NCBI GenBank assembly: GCA_001316125.1 | Contig: BBCS01000001.1 | Location: 248,001 to 312,000, forward strand | Source: Vulcanisaeta distributa JCM 11213 | Lineage (GTDB): Archaea > Thermoproteota > Thermoprotei > Thermoproteales > Thermocladiaceae | DNA: 64,000 nt | Direction: 5' to 3' | In this document: piece by piece, positions 36,494-47,741 of the stretch | Layout: every line of letters begins with the position of its first letter | Numbering within the stretch: position 1 is the first letter of the stretch | Notes under the pieces: generated by a model | The model's database searches: none | What the model was told of the DNA's origin: nothing | Seen by the model: only the letters and a program-made list of their open reading frames with translations | Position numbers and translations under genes: made by a program

Positions 36494-37534
36494 TTAGATT
36501 GCCATGTCTATGGTATCAACCCAAAGACCCGACTGAGCAAGCATCATTAATTGCGTTTCGTAACCTCTAGCAAAGGCGTCCCTCCACTTCTTAACTAGCC
36601 CGGGCTCAACATGAGCCGCGCCGTGTTTAATGGCTAAGTTGTTAATCACATCACTCACCACATTGACTAATTCCTCGTTATACCACCTAACCCTTACCAG
36701 TGCTATGACGCCATCCTCACCAGCCATAAACCTGCTGCTCTCCCTATCGTGAATAACGACCCTATGAGGCCCCCCCGGCACATTGATCACGAGGTCACGG
36801 GCAAAGTGAATGGCATCTTCAAGGTCCTTAAACATGTAAGCCAGGTCAACGTAGTAATTAGCCAACGGCCTAACCCTAAGCATTGCCCTAACAATTATGC
36901 CGAGCACGCCATCAGAACCTATGAACAAACCCCTAAGGTCAGGCCAGGAGGTCCTAATGAATTTGCCAGGGCCTATCGTAACTAACTCACCATTGGGTAG
37001 AACGACATCGAGAGCCAGTACTATCTCGTCAATATTACTCATGCTATGCGAACCTGTGCCCCCCCCATGGGCTATTGCGCCGCCTACTGTGAGCAATTGA
37101 AATGATTGTGGGTGATAATCCAGGGTATAACCCCCCCTCTCGTTAAGCCACTTCTCAATGTCGCTGACCTTGGCACCAGCCTCAACGGTTATTGTTAAAT
37201 CCTCCTCGTTGAATTCTAAGATTCTATTTAGCCTACTCATATCAACCACGATACAGCCATCATGATATGCGCCACCAACGACACTAGACCCACCACCATA
37301 TGGAACGAGACATACATCATACTTATTAGCGAGCTTAACAACGTTAATAACATCATCAACATCCCTAGGCCTAATAACGGCTGGCGGTGGATTAGGGACA
37401 TGTCTAAGGATTTCCCTGAGTATGAGCAACGACCACCAATCCCTCCTGAATACTGATAATTCATGACCCTCCTTAATTACGTTATCCCTACCAATCAGTT
37501 CCTCGGTCTCTTTAAGGAAATTTGATAAATTCAT
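36494..37534 (-). CDS. FAD-linked oxidase (GlcD/D-lactate dehydrogenase type), C-terminally truncated
   Basis: 346 residues from ATG 37534. ETEELIGRDNVIKEGHELSV, AVIRPRDVDDVINVVKLANK, VCLVPYGGGSSVVGG (FAD-binding loop of the VAO family), DYHPQSFQLLTVGGAIAHGG, GSDGVLGIIVRAMLRVRP, then a cap domain, stopping at GLWVDTIDMAI. Relatives run about 110 residues further. A CBS fragment starts 3 bp later. Two seven-C runs and one six- to seven-C run give extra Gly residues without breaking the frame. Shares a promoter region with the divergent hydrolase at 37635. Confidence 0.75.
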   Translation of the reverse strand: MNLSNFLKETEELIGRDNVIKEGHELSVFRRDWWSLLILREILRHVPNPPPAVIRPRDVDDVINVVKLANKYDVCLVPYGGGSSVVGGAYHDGCIVVDMSRLNRILEFNEEDLTITVEAGAKVSDIEKWLNERGGYTLDYHPQSFQLLTVGGAIAHGGGTGSHSMSNIDEIVLALDVVLPNGELVTIGPGKFIRTSWPDLRGLFIGSDGVLGIIVRAMLRVRPLANYYVDLAYMFKDLEDAIHFARDLVINVPGGPHRVVIHDRESSRFMAGEDGVIALVRVRWYNEELVNVVSDVINNLAIKHGAAHVEPGLVKKWRDAFARGYETQLMMLAQSGLWVDTIDMAI

Positions 37535-37634
37535 AGTCAATACGCAATAAACATAGATTAATGCTATAGCACTATATAAAGTATATTTCCCATATAAACA
37601 CAAACAATATATCATAAACAAAGCATCATTAAGT

Positions 37635-38717
37635 ATGCCAGGTTGGAAACCGGCTTGGGAAGGGAACATTAAAGAATTCCCCGACCTTACCGAGAGGGTT
37701 TGGGCCGCGGAGCGACCACCGGGTGGTTGTTACAACTATATAGCGTTGAGAGAGGTTAGGAGTAAAGACGTGACCTATCCACACCCGGTGTTGATATTGC
37801 CAGGCATGACGTCGCATGGAGAGCAGTTAATCCATGTTTCGTGGCATGGAATACAACCAATAGAGCCAGCAATACCAGACTCCATGATACCCATATACCT
37901 AGCAAGGCGAGGCTACCTGATATATACCATTGACTATAGGACTCACTTTGTACTTCCAGATGTTAAGGACCTATCATTCATGGTTGATTGGGGTTGGGAT
38001 GAGTGGTTAAGCGATATCAGGGAGGCCATCAATATGATTAAGGAGATTACCGGTAAGGATAAGGTCATACTAATTGGGGGGGAGAGCTTTGGCGGGATTG
38101 CCTCAATGAACTACGTAACGGCTTATCCAAACGATGTGAAGGCAATAGTGTTACTGGATGGTGTGCCAATAAGGTCCTCCGTGCTTCAGGCATTACCTAT
38201 ACGTAGCATTGAGGAGCTCAGGGCAAGTAAGTTGTACGCAGTTCCCTCAATCTTAACAGGCGCTAAATACCCAGGTAACATCATGAACACGGTATGGCTT
38301 AAGGCACTATATAACCCAACACTACCAAGCCCAGAATCCGGCTTTAGAACATTGAGTGACTACCTAATGAACATGGTCTATAACCAGGGGCTGGCAAACC
38401 CATACTCGTACCCATACTCATCACCACAAGCCATATTTGCCGTGATGGCAACGTTAGACCCGTACTGGCCGACGAGATTGTTCATAGAGCCAATGGATCA
38501 ATTCAGGGTTAAGTATACGGAGATTAAGGTACCAATACTCGCTGTGATAAGCGGATTATTCGGCGTTAAAGTGGCTGATATAGACCTTGTGAGGAGATTA
38601 ACAAGCGACATAATAATACTTGATGGTTATGGACACTTAGATGTTTATGCAAACCCGAATAATATTAGGGATGTTAATGAACCCGTTCATAACTGGCTCA
38701 CTAGGATTAAGGATTGA
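37635..38717 (+). CDS. Alpha/beta hydrolase
   Basis: 360 residues. VLILPGMTSHGEQL (oxyanion region), YLARRGYLIYTIDYRTHF, then the nucleophile elbow KVILIG-GESFGGIASMNYV with Ser in GESFGG, IVLLDGVPIR, and the catalytic His in LDGYGHLDVYANP. The seven-G run at 38076-38082 inserts one Gly just before the elbow (family: LIGESFGG). No signal peptide. Likely an esterase or lipase-like enzyme. Expressed divergently from the FAD oxidase. Confidence 0.8.
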   Translation: MPGWKPAWEGNIKEFPDLTERVWAAERPPGGCYNYIALREVRSKDVTYPHPVLILPGMTSHGEQLIHVSWHGIQPIEPAIPDSMIPIYLARRGYLIYTIDYRTHFVLPDVKDLSFMVDWGWDEWLSDIREAINMIKEITGKDKVILIGGESFGGIASMNYVTAYPNDVKAIVLLDGVPIRSSVLQALPIRSIEELRASKLYAVPSILTGAKYPGNIMNTVWLKALYNPTLPSPESGFRTLSDYLMNMVYNQGLANPYSYPYSSPQAIFAVMATLDPYWPTRLFIEPMDQFRVKYTEIKVPILAVISGLFGVKVADIDLVRRLTSDIIILDGYGHLDVYANPNNIRDVNEPVHNWLTRIKD

Positions 38718-38775
38718 TTGAGATTAATAAAAAGCCATTTAAGTCCTAATGTATTTCTTACCTTTAAGAAATGTC

Positions 38776-39133
38776 ATGGATATTACGAAGGTTAAAGTAC
38801 TAATAAAGAACCTGGAGACTGAGGCGCGGGTTGGGATGTGGAGTTTATAGTGGATACCGGCAGTGTCTTCACCTGGATTAGTAAGAATATCTTGGAATCA
38901 ATCGACATTAAACCGAGAAGGGTCAGGTAATTCAGGACTATAAATAGTAAGGTGTTATGAGAAGTGTTGGCTTAGTCACAATTAGATATGAGAATTATGA
39001 AGGTGATGTTGAGGTGATATTTGGCGAGTCCAGCGATACAGAGGTCCTTGGCGTCACGGCACCCGAAACGCTGGGCCTAAAGATTGACCTAGTTAGTGGT
39101 AAATTGAAATATGCAGATCACCTGGCATTGTAG
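38776..39133 (+). pseudogene. Clan AA aspartic protease, broken
   Basis: DITKVKVLIKNLETEA, then after a break near 38830 VEFIVDTGSVFTWISKNILE with the catalytic Asp in DTGS, IDIKPRR, an in-frame TAA near 38930, INSKVL, a TGA, then in another frame VGLVTIRYENYEGDVEVIFG and EVLGVTAPETLGLKIDL, stop 39131-39133. The LGVTA.ETLGLKxD ending is characteristic of the small single-domain retropepsin-like proteases of archaea. Two stops plus two frame changes in about 120 codons make real decay plausible. Confidence 0.65.
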
Positions 39134-39209
39134 ATGAAGGTCATAACGACATCTTCAACTTAAATAAAGGTTTTTCTATTTGGTAAAGCCATTATTTCCT
39201 TAAAAATGT

Positions 39210-41611
39210 TTATTTCTCATTACGTCTCCTCTTAGTGGTAGGTATTACTATCGCACTAATTACGGCTGTTATTACCGTATACATGATTGCCGTGAGTAGG
39301 TAATTAATGTGCCAGGTCACGATCATACTCACTGGCTTACTGACAGTAATTACGAGCCAGGCTCGCTTAGGAGTACTCCATCACTAAATACAGTGTTAGG
39401 CTTAATCGCAAGTATCTCACCGTAGTAAAGCCACTCGGTCAAATTGGTTGTGTAAGTGCCGTTAATACTAACGGGGGGGTATTTGCTATATACCGTAATG
39501 AGGTACTGACGCTCGAAGTCACTTAAGGATATGCTGAGGGGGGGTGAATTAACAATGATAGTCTCATTACTACCTAGATAGACTAGGCGTGTATTATTAC
39601 CCAACGCGTAGTACTTAGGCACGAAAATGAATAATGTAGAGCTTTCATTAGCCCATGTCGTTACTGAGTAGCCACTGATGTTCCGTAGCCCGGCTAGGGA
39701 AATTATCGCAGGTACAGGACTGTTTACCTTAACCTGATATTGCCTTGTCCAATTAACAATGACTGTGTATGGACTATTAATTAGTAAATCAATAATATTG
39801 CTTGTTATTATGCGGTAGAGGTTGGTTCCCGTGAGGTATACATAGTAAGCATTAAACACTAATCGTGTCCTATTACCGAGGTAGTAAACTGCTGGTTCAC
39901 TAAGTTCTATCACTGAATTAGAATTATACCAACCACTTTCATTACTTAGTAATCTGCTTTGATCATCAATTATTATCATATACTGCAACGTATAATTAAT
40001 ATAGACGCTTGTTGGTCCCTGAAGTGTTAAGTTCAATGCGTTTGTAGTGATTATGTATGTATTATTAATTAAGTAGTTCGTGAATATGTACCTAGATTCA
40101 TTAGGTACTACGGTAATTATCTTCGGCTCGACTAACGTAGTTGTTGAGTTCACGGTATATACATCAACCATCGTGGACTCATTTAAGGGATTAATGATTA
40201 TTAATGGTATGAAGTATGTACTAAGAAAGTTCAATTCCTCAGGACCGTGAATAACATTGGCGAATCCGTAATTAAGTGGTATCACATGAGCATCGTATAT
40301 GGTTTCGGCAGTATCCGTGCCGAAATCCCACGTCGAGGGTACTGGCGATATGTAATAATCGTCTGGATATGGCCATGCGAAGTAAAGGGCTAGTGTAATA
40401 TTTAGGGACTTAGCCACCGTGCACTCGCTATTCCACGGTCCTGCGATTACTAATTCGGCATCGTTCATTAATTCACCATTATTGCTTGTTGGTGACACCT
40501 CCATATACGTTGACGAGGACTTCACTCTAATTGTAACGTTGTCAAACCAGACAATTGATAATCCATTGTATGAGTAGCCGAAGGCAATCCAGGGATAACC
40601 ATTACCTGTTAACCCAGTCCTTGTTATTAGGTATATTGTAAATGGCAAATGTACCTGTTGCGCTATTTCTGTGTAGTATGCGTAGGCCGTTGTATTGCTT
40701 GTCGTGGTGTTTACGGGACTAATTACTCCATTACCGCTAACTAAGTTGTTACTAAGTGAGGCGTTAATTGATGTGCTATTCCACACATTATCGCCTATCT
40801 GAGCCGTGTGATTTAATGAGTCAAACAATAGTACGTTCTGGAGCCAGTAGTATTGAGTATAGCCGCTGGCTGTATTTACCACGAGGACTGTATTGAGCTG
40901 AATACTAAACCAGTTATTGCCAGGTTCGACATAGCCCGTTGGGCATGAGCTTGGTTCCTGGGTAAATACGTTATTTATGATGACCTTACCGATGAACTCA
41001 TTAGTCTCATATTCATAGGCAAAATACGTGCTATTAACAATGGCAATACCATAATCAGCAATCCCCCCCATTGGGAATCCCCCCCATTGATTTAGTGCTG
41101 GCTTTTCTGTTAGTGATATGGCATAAATAACCAATGTATGACTTGTCCCTTCATTGGCGATGGCTATGTAGTAAGTCCCGGTCGTATTAATGCGGTAATA
41201 GCCGGTCACGTTACTACCAGTTACTGAGTACAGATACTCATTAATGCTATTTCCATTGAAATACTTCATGAATTGCTGTTTAGTGAATATGTATAGTGTT
41301 ATTGGTGATGTACTCCAAATACTGTAATCTATGTACGACCCAGCCGGTGCACTAAAATTATAGTAATAATACCAAGCTGGTGGTAGGTACGCTATGCCGC
41401 CTGTCATGTTTGCATATGTGTACGAGAATGAGGTACTACTCGATAAATTAGTGACGTTAAACATGCTCATTGGCGGTATCTCAACCACATAATTAACCTC
41501 GGCAATGCCTGGTATGGCAATTAATAATAAGGCCGTAAATGCGATAAGTAAAGCTAAACCCAATGTATTGCCAATGCCCAGGTGGCTCTTAATGGTAATT
41601 AATTGCGGCAT
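39210..41611 (-). CDS. Thermopsin-family acid protease, membrane-anchored
   Basis: About 800 residues. N-terminal hydrophobic segment LGLALLIAFTALLLIAIPGI, a GSYIDYSIWSTSPITLYIFT domain, then the thermopsin region: NNWFSIQLNTVLVVN, QYYWLQNVLLFDS, HLPFTIYLITRTGLTGNGYP, WIAFGYSYNG, WFDNVTI. A long Asn/Thr-rich beta region with many N-x-S/T sites follows. The frame breaks near 39355 (probable CCC to CC) and continues SMIVTWHINYLLTAIMYTV with a C-terminal helix and RRRNEK, stop 39210-39212. Thermopsins are secreted pepstatin-insensitive acid proteases; this one looks cell-bound. Confidence 0.8.
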
Positions 41612-41666
41612 AAAGCTCTAGATAATGTAACCTTAAGTATTAATAATTAATTTTCTTCCAAAGTAT

Positions 41667-42806
41667 TCACTTAACTTTTAACGTTAATTGATAAATCACA
41701 GCCGATAATATTATCACGAGCCCCCCCATCACCACCCACAGTACTTGATAGTTCATATTAGTTAGTATAAGCGACGCTATCGCTGGTGCAACGGCACCAC
41801 TTAACTGCCAGAATAGGTTTGCAATGCCAGTCACACTACCGGCCAATTCACCGCCTATCTTAGAAATAGCGGTTGAGTTTGCCGGCGTTATTACAAACCT
41901 AATAAGGCCCATGGACGCCGCCAACACCATTAATGGCAATTCCCTGGTAACCACGGCAAGTAACATTGTCAATACTCCGTATAGTGCCTCGAATAATGAT
42001 AGGGTGTTCTTAACACCTAAGCCCCTGATTATGTAGCCGGCGATCAATGTTGATGGAATACCCAGCAACGCAAGAAGTGAGTAAGTGAGACCAGCCACGT
42101 AATCACTAAGTCCTATCGATAGGAAGTACTTATAGGCGTAAAGCGTTATTGTCCAGTATGACATGAAGAATAGAAAACCAGAGAAACTAACAACTATAAC
42201 GTCACTATTCCTCAATAACTTAAGGTTCAATGCTCTACGTGCATTACCACCATAACCCCTAACATTAATGGGCATGTACAGTGATGCTATGATTATTGAA
42301 ACGAGGGCAATTATGTAGTAACTCCACCTCCAACCAAGGGCAATGCAGACCTCAGGTAAGGTAGCACCGGCAAGCACTATGGATAATGGCCAGGCGATGC
42401 TGTAATAACCCATGGCAACCGGCAGCTCAGGACCACTGAAGCTAATTGTCAACAATTTCACGGTTGCCGGGTAAATCCACCCAGCGCTTAACCCCCCCAT
42501 GAAGAGACTGGCCACGTACTCAACCCACATGGCATTAGCTATACCGGATACGAAGGATGATGCCGCCAGACCTATTAATGATATTACGATTACGTACTTC
42601 GGACCCATCCTATCTGAAATAATTCCGGCAGGTACCTGAACGACCACGTAGCCTACGAAGAATAATGAGAAGACAATGCTATCCTCAACAATAGTTGGTT
42701 TTAGCGATGAGTATGCCGATGCTATGCTCCAGGCAAGCCTAGAGAAGTAGCTCATGAAGAAGGATGCCGATGCAACTCCTATTACGTACATGTCTCTAAT
42801 CCTCAT
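41667..42806 (-). CDS. MFS transporter
   Basis: 379 residues, intact, 12 helices. VGYVVVQVPAGIISDRMGPK (loop 2-3 signature D-R-x-G), LFMGGLSAGWIYPATVKLL, WRWSYYIIALVSIIIASLY, SYWTITLYAYKYFLSIGLSD, LGIPSTLIAGYIIRGLG, GELAGSVTGIANLFWQLSGA. Pattern fits organic-anion/sugar-phosphate-type MFS proteins (ACS-like). A single gene, separated from thermopsin by 55 bp on the same strand. Confidence 0.8.
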   Translation of the reverse strand: MRIRDMYVIGVASASFFMSYFSRLAWSIASAYSSLKPTIVEDSIVFSLFFVGYVVVQVPAGIISDRMGPKYVIVISLIGLAASSFVSGIANAMWVEYVASLFMGGLSAGWIYPATVKLLTISFSGPELPVAMGYYSIAWPLSIVLAGATLPEVCIALGWRWSYYIIALVSIIIASLYMPINVRGYGGNARRALNLKLLRNSDVIVVSFSGFLFFMSYWTITLYAYKYFLSIGLSDYVAGLTYSLLALLGIPSTLIAGYIIRGLGVKNTLSLFEALYGVLTMLLAVVTRELPLMVLAASMGLIRFVITPANSTAISKIGGELAGSVTGIANLFWQLSGAVAPAIASLILTNMNYQVLWVVMGGLVIILSAVIYQLTLKVK

Positions 42807-42858
42807 GCCCTAAATATATGGGTTAGATCCTACACTTATTTATGTCATTTCTCTTAAA

Positions 42859-43014
42859 GTGTTCGTGCAGTGGCGGCTTAGATTGGTCTATTGCGGCATA
42901 CTTATCATCCTCTTCTCAATGATGCTCATATTCACCAGGGTATTCAGTAAATCGCTGAGCGCCGTATTACTCACTTACCTACCCTCAATAACCTCTAACC
43001 CACTTTATAATTAA
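42859..43014 (+). CDS. Possible small membrane protein
   Basis: 51 codons from GTG: VQWRLRLVYCGILIILFSMM then LIFTRVFSKSLSAVLLTYL. One hydrophobic segment followed by an amphipathic stretch. No motif. It may be a genuine small protein or coincidental. Confidence 0.25.
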   Translation: MFVQWRLRLVYCGILIILFSMMLIFTRVFSKSLSAVLLTYLPSITSNPLYN

Positions 43015-43091
43015 TTTAGTTTTTCACGTTAGTCAGGGCTATTAAACGTTTAACTAAGTATAAAAGGGATGCCGTACTGACATGTATATCG

Positions 43092-44517
43092 ATGGCAAAG
43101 CAGAGAAGTAATGAGTTAATGAGGAATGCCACCGGTTTCCTTGGTTCGCTGTATAATTCATTGGCAGGCCAGGCACCAGCCTACAGTATAGCGGGTGGTG
43201 CTGCTCTAATAATGGGTAGTGCATACGCAGCGGCGCCGTTGGCAATGCTACTCACGTTACTAGGCGTGTTAGCCATTGTTTATTCAATATTCGTGCTGGC
43301 CCATAAATACCCACACGCAGCGAGCTTCTACGCCTATGTGACAAATACCATCAATGCAAGGACTGGTTTCGTGAATGGAATCATCTATGCAGTGTTCTAC
43401 AGCATTGTTGGTGTTGGTTCAGTTGCCATAGCCTTTGCATACCTCGGTACAGAGGGCATATATGCGGTAACGGGCCACGTGATAAATCCACTAATCCTAC
43501 TACCAATACCCATTGTCCTAGCTTTAATACCTGCGGTCCTTGGTATAAGGCCGAGCATAAGGACGGAAATGACGTTGACCAGTATCGAGATAGCCATCCT
43601 ATTAATATTCGTAATCCTCTCATTCGCAGCAAACCTTAACAGGCTCTCGGCATTACCATTCACGGTACAGGGGGGGACCTTCGCAACAACACCTACCGGC
43701 ATGTTGGCGGCATTGTCAGGAGGCCTAATCTTCGCAATAACCTACTTCATGGGATTTGAGGTAAGCACGCAGATATCCGAGGAGGTTAGGGACCCAAGGA
43801 AGAGCGTGCCAACGAGCACGCTGTGGGCCACGGTATTCATGGGGATACTATACATACTGGTCACATACGCAATACTACTCAACATAGGCTACACACAAAG
43901 CGCCATTAATAACTTTGTGAATATGGCTGAGGGCATGGGTCCGAACCCAGTCTACACATTGATAGGGCATTACCTGGGTACGCCAGGGCTAGTACTATTC
44001 GCAATAAGCGTCATGATAAGCGTATTTGGGTGCTACCTAGCCACACTAAATGCAACTGCTAGGATGCTCTATGGAATAGCAAGGGACGGATTATTACCCA
44101 CCTGGCTCGCCGAGACCCATCCCAGGTATAAGAGCCCGCACAAGGCCCTTTACCTAAGCACCGCCGTGGCTGTATTAACCATAGTGCTCGCATACGTCGC
44201 AGCCTACGTAAGTGGTTACGTTAAGCCCCCCCTGGAGTTGACCTATAACGCCATGGAGGATGCCTACGCCATAGACTCCCTATACTACGTATTAAGCCTA
44301 ATACTTGTGGCGGCGGGAGCCTGAGACTAACCACCTGGGTGGCAGGGTAGCCATAGCCATTGGAATAGCCATACTCGCAATAACCTTCTACTACTCAATA
44401 GTAAGCACTTGGTACCTAATTATATTAATAGCGTCAATAATACTCACGGTAGCCGTATCATACATCATAAATTCCAGGATAAGGAGGATAAAGATAACAG
44501 TATGCCCATACTGCTGA
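43092..44517 (+). CDS. APC-superfamily amino-acid transporter, one frameshift
   Basis: About 475 residues, 12 helices. NATGFLGSLYNSLAGQAPAY (APC start), GIIYAVFYSIVGVGSVAIAF, GLIFAITYFMGFEVSTQISE, SEEVRDPRKSVPTSTLWA (conserved loop), LATLNATARMLYGIARDGLL and PTWLAETHPRYKSPHKAL, typical of YhdG/cationic-type permeases. A break near 44322 hides the last helices (AIAIGIAILAITFYYSIVST, LIILIASIILTVAVSYII); true stop at 44517. Confidence 0.85.
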
Positions 44518-44552
44518 ATTTAAATTAAATTTTAACCTACTTGTGATGATCT

Positions 44553-45914
44553 TTAGGATATCATCTCTTCCTTTCCCCCCCTATAATTGAAGGTGAATAA
44601 TAGGTATATTATTAAGGCTGCTATAAATGATATGAAGTAACTTATGTCAGCACCACCGAGGGCATTGGCTATTGGGCCTACGAAGGGTACTAAGCCCCCC
44701 CCGGTCGCGGCGTTTAGGTTCATGAATGGTACCGAGATTAATAAGCCGATTACGTAGCGAGTAGTGCCTTCCATATTACCTTCGGTCCGTTTTCCACGAG
44801 TTTCCAATCCCTGGTTTTATTCACGTAGAACATCACCAGTAGAATGCCGATCCAAGGCGTTATCCAGTAGTCTAGGAATAGTAGGAATCCCTCGTAGTAA
44901 CCCACGAAGTTCAACCCACCGAGTACTGCCATTACCGTGCCAACCACCGCGCCGGCTATTAACGCTTGCCACCTCCTTGCCTTATTGTAAATTGCCAGGG
45001 CTGATAGGGAGTTGGTGTATATGTTGAGGACATTGGCGGCTAACGCGCCTAGGAATAGGGCTATCACGGCTATTATGGCGTAGGCAACTCCGTAATTGCC
45101 CATGAATTGGACAAGCACGGTCGGTAAGCCACTGGTGTTTCCTGTGGCTGCGCTGACGGCGAAGCCCACCACCTCACTCCATAGGCTGGCCAATAAGCCT
45201 CCAAGGGCCGCGTAGGCTATTATCTTCGTCCTACTCGTGTTCTCCGGCAGGTAACGTGAGTAGTCGCTGGCGTATGGGCCCCCCCACGACATTATGTAAC
45301 TGAACACCGTCGCCAGCGCTATTGCGAAGTTGAATGGATTGAAGGAGGCAGTCCTTACATAAGCGCTCAGTAGGTGTGGCTTTGACAGTGCTAGGGCTAG
45401 GGAGACCGTGAACATTATGCCCAGTATTATTGATAGTACGTACTCAGACCTGTGTATTATGTCATATCCAAAGAGTGCAATTACGAATTGAGTCAACACG
45501 GTTATAAGGATTGCGGCATAGAGTGGTATTGCTGGGTCTACGTAATTAATTATGTAACCACCAATTATTGCATTCACTGAGAACCAGCCAAGGGTACTTA
45601 CCCAATTCGCTATTGCGAAGGTAGGTTCCCAACCCTACCGTATGCAGCCCTTGAAATCATTATCTGTGGATAGCCGTAGGCAGGTCCCATGGCCGCCAAA
45701 AGCCCGACCAATAGTCCACCTAGTACATTGCCAAGTACTAGGGCGAGTACCAGCCAGGGAATTGGTAGACCCAGCATGTATAGTATTGGGCCAAGGCATA
45801 GTCGGCTACGGTTAGGTTACTCGCAAACCACAACGTGAATTGATACATGGTCTTACCATGCCTCATTGAGCTTGGTATGTGCTCTATACCGAGCCTTTCT
45901 ATTATCGATGTCAT
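44553..45914 (-). CDS. NCS1-family transporter (purine/cytosine/hydantoin type), frameshifted
   Basis: About 450 residues bridged. ATG 45914, ERLGIEHIPSSMRHGK, FTLWFASNLTVADYALGPIL, IPWLVLALVLGNVLGGL, MGPAYGYPQIMISRAAYGR, FAIANWVSTLGWFSVNAIIG, then GPYASDYSRYLPENTSRTKI and GYYEGFLLFLDYWITPWIG, ending FTFNYRGKEEMIS. The blocks G-P-x-x-x-G-x-PQ-x-x-S-R-x-x-Y-G and DYWITPWIG are diagnostic of NCS1. Breaks near 45800, 45630 and 44760. Substrate not predictable. Confidence 0.8.
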
Positions 45915-45988
45915 TGGACAGAGAAGAGCAAATGGGGAAGTAAGCGTTATATGGCAAAAATTGCGGTGACTCAGCACGGCTTAACTAA

Positions 45989-46666
45989 GTGGGCTGGGCA
46001 GAAAATGCCAAATTATCTCTTCACTATAGTGCTATAATGGATTATTACGCGGATTACCTCTCGATATATGATGATAGGTATGGAGTGATTGATTTTAGGA
46101 ATAAGGACGTGATCGATGTCGGCGCATTCATTGGTGACACGGCAATTTACTTCGTAATGAGGGGTGCAGGTAGGGTTGTGGCTATTGAGCCCCCCCATCC
46201 TAAGGCATTTAAGGAGCTTGTTAGGAATATTAGGTCGAGGGAATTAATTAATAGGGTGATACCCATCAATGCAGCACTTAGTAGTGTCTCCGGCGTGACA
46301 TGCGTTCCCATGGACATGGACCTAGGGAGCATAATGGCTACTTACTTCGGGCCTGTGGCTAATGATTACATGTGCGTTAATGGGGGGGCTAGGGTCAGGT
46401 TAGCCACGCTGGGTGAAATTATTAATGAGACTGGTATAAACACTGATGTTTTAAAGATGAATTGTGAGGGCTGTGAGTATGACGTTATACTTAACGATTA
46501 TGAGCACGTCAGATTATTCAGGGAGTTAATCTTTGAGTATCACAGGTGGGTCACTGGCATACCAGTTAAGAAATTACTCAACGTATTAAGCAGGGACTTT
46601 GAGTGTGCCTTTATTGGTCATGTTCATGAGGATTATGGCTACGTTTATTGCCGGAGAATAACTTAA
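45989..46666 (+). CDS. FkbM-family SAM-dependent methyltransferase
   Basis: 225 residues. SAM motif DVIDVGAFIGDTAIYFVMRG, acidic loop VVAIEP-HPKAFKELVRNI, then LKMNCEGCEYDVILNDY (the FkbM L-K-x-D/N-x-E-G block). Seven-C run at 46191-46197 gives EPPHP where the family has EPHP. Seven-G run at 46382-46388 gives NGGARV. Intact frame. Usually methylates hydroxyls of sugars or polyketides; the target here is unknown. Start could be a few codons downstream. Confidence 0.75.
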   Translation: MGWAENAKLSLHYSAIMDYYADYLSIYDDRYGVIDFRNKDVIDVGAFIGDTAIYFVMRGAGRVVAIEPPHPKAFKELVRNIRSRELINRVIPINAALSSVSGVTCVPMDMDLGSIMATYFGPVANDYMCVNGGARVRLATLGEIINETGINTDVLKMNCEGCEYDVILNDYEHVRLFRELIFEYHRWVTGIPVKKLLNVLSRDFECAFIGHVHEDYGYVYCRRIT

Positions 46667-46694
46667 AATCAATGAATTAATTTCTCATAAGGCA

Positions 46695-47715
46695 ATGATA
46701 GAGCTTATTGAGAAGGTTAATGGCCTTATTTATCAATTAAGGGTATTCATGCCTATGGAGCCTGGTTACGTATTTTCATACGTGGTAAAGATGGATAATG
46801 GGTGTGTAATGATTGACGCTGGTTACCCAAATACTGAGCTCCTTAATCCATTAATTAATGAGTTGAATAAAATACCGAATTGCAGGTTAGACCTGTTATT
46901 CATTACGCATATGCACATTGACCATACTGGTTTAGCTGATGGGTTGCGCAGTAGGCTTGGGTTAAGCATTGTCATGCATAGGAGGGATTATGAACAACTT
47001 CTGAAGATGCTTGACAGGGACTTATTCATTAAGGAGTTCCTTGAATTACTAATGCGCTACGGAGTTCCCAATGCCGAGATGGAGCTTTACAAGAACGTAG
47101 CCGGTGGTTTATCGAGTAGAAGGAAATTGAGCATGTTTAACCCGGACATCATAGTTAATGTTGAGGAGGAACACATTGGGGGGGGAGCGCATGTATTATT
47201 AACACCGGGTCATTCACCGGGTCACATATCGATAATACTTGATGACTATAGGCTTGCATTTACGGGCGACTTAATATTACCAACAATAACAACACATGTT
47301 GCTTAACTCCAATAAACCCAGGTAATCCACTTCGTGATTACCTCAACTCGATTATCAGGATTAAGAGGGCGGGTCTTAAGTGCATATACCCAGGACATGA
47401 GGGCGAAATATGCAGTGTTAATGATAGAATCGATGAACTTATTGCGCATAGGGTCTCAAGGCTATGTGAAGTGCTGAATGTGTTGAGGAGCAAGGAATTA
47501 ACCATATTTGAGATTGCGAATAGGCTCAGGTGGATGATGATAAGAAGTACGTAGACCTCGACCCAATGAATAGGTACATGGCATTAACGGAGACTGCAGC
47601 CCTCGTTAAATACCTGGAATCATTAAATATTGTTAGGGCGAATGGTGACTATAAGTACGGAATCGCTAAGGAGGTTGCGTGCGATATTAGGGAGTTAATA
47701 CCACAATTAGGTTAA
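46695..47715 (+). CDS. Metallo-beta-lactamase-fold hydrolase with C-terminal helical domain, frameshifted
   Basis: About 340 residues. CVMIDAGYPN, metal site FITHMHIDHTGLADG (H-x-H-x-D-H), TPGHSPGHISIILDDYRLAF (third His region), TGDLILPTITTHV. A break near 47306 leads to GNPLRDYLNSIIRI and CIYPGHEGEI (last His), and a second near 47530 to a helical tail (RYMALTETAALVKYLESLNI). The tail resembles the winged-helix end of LACTB2-like MBL proteins. Enzyme class (hydrolase, thiolesterase or RNase) is open. Confidence 0.8.
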
Positions 47716-47741
47716 TTAGGTTCGGAGTTACCATTTTATCA

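Noticed and set aside
44545..44580. Third C/D box sRNA near GTGATGATC
   Set aside because: A C-like box is present but no D box (CTGA) at a suitable distance.
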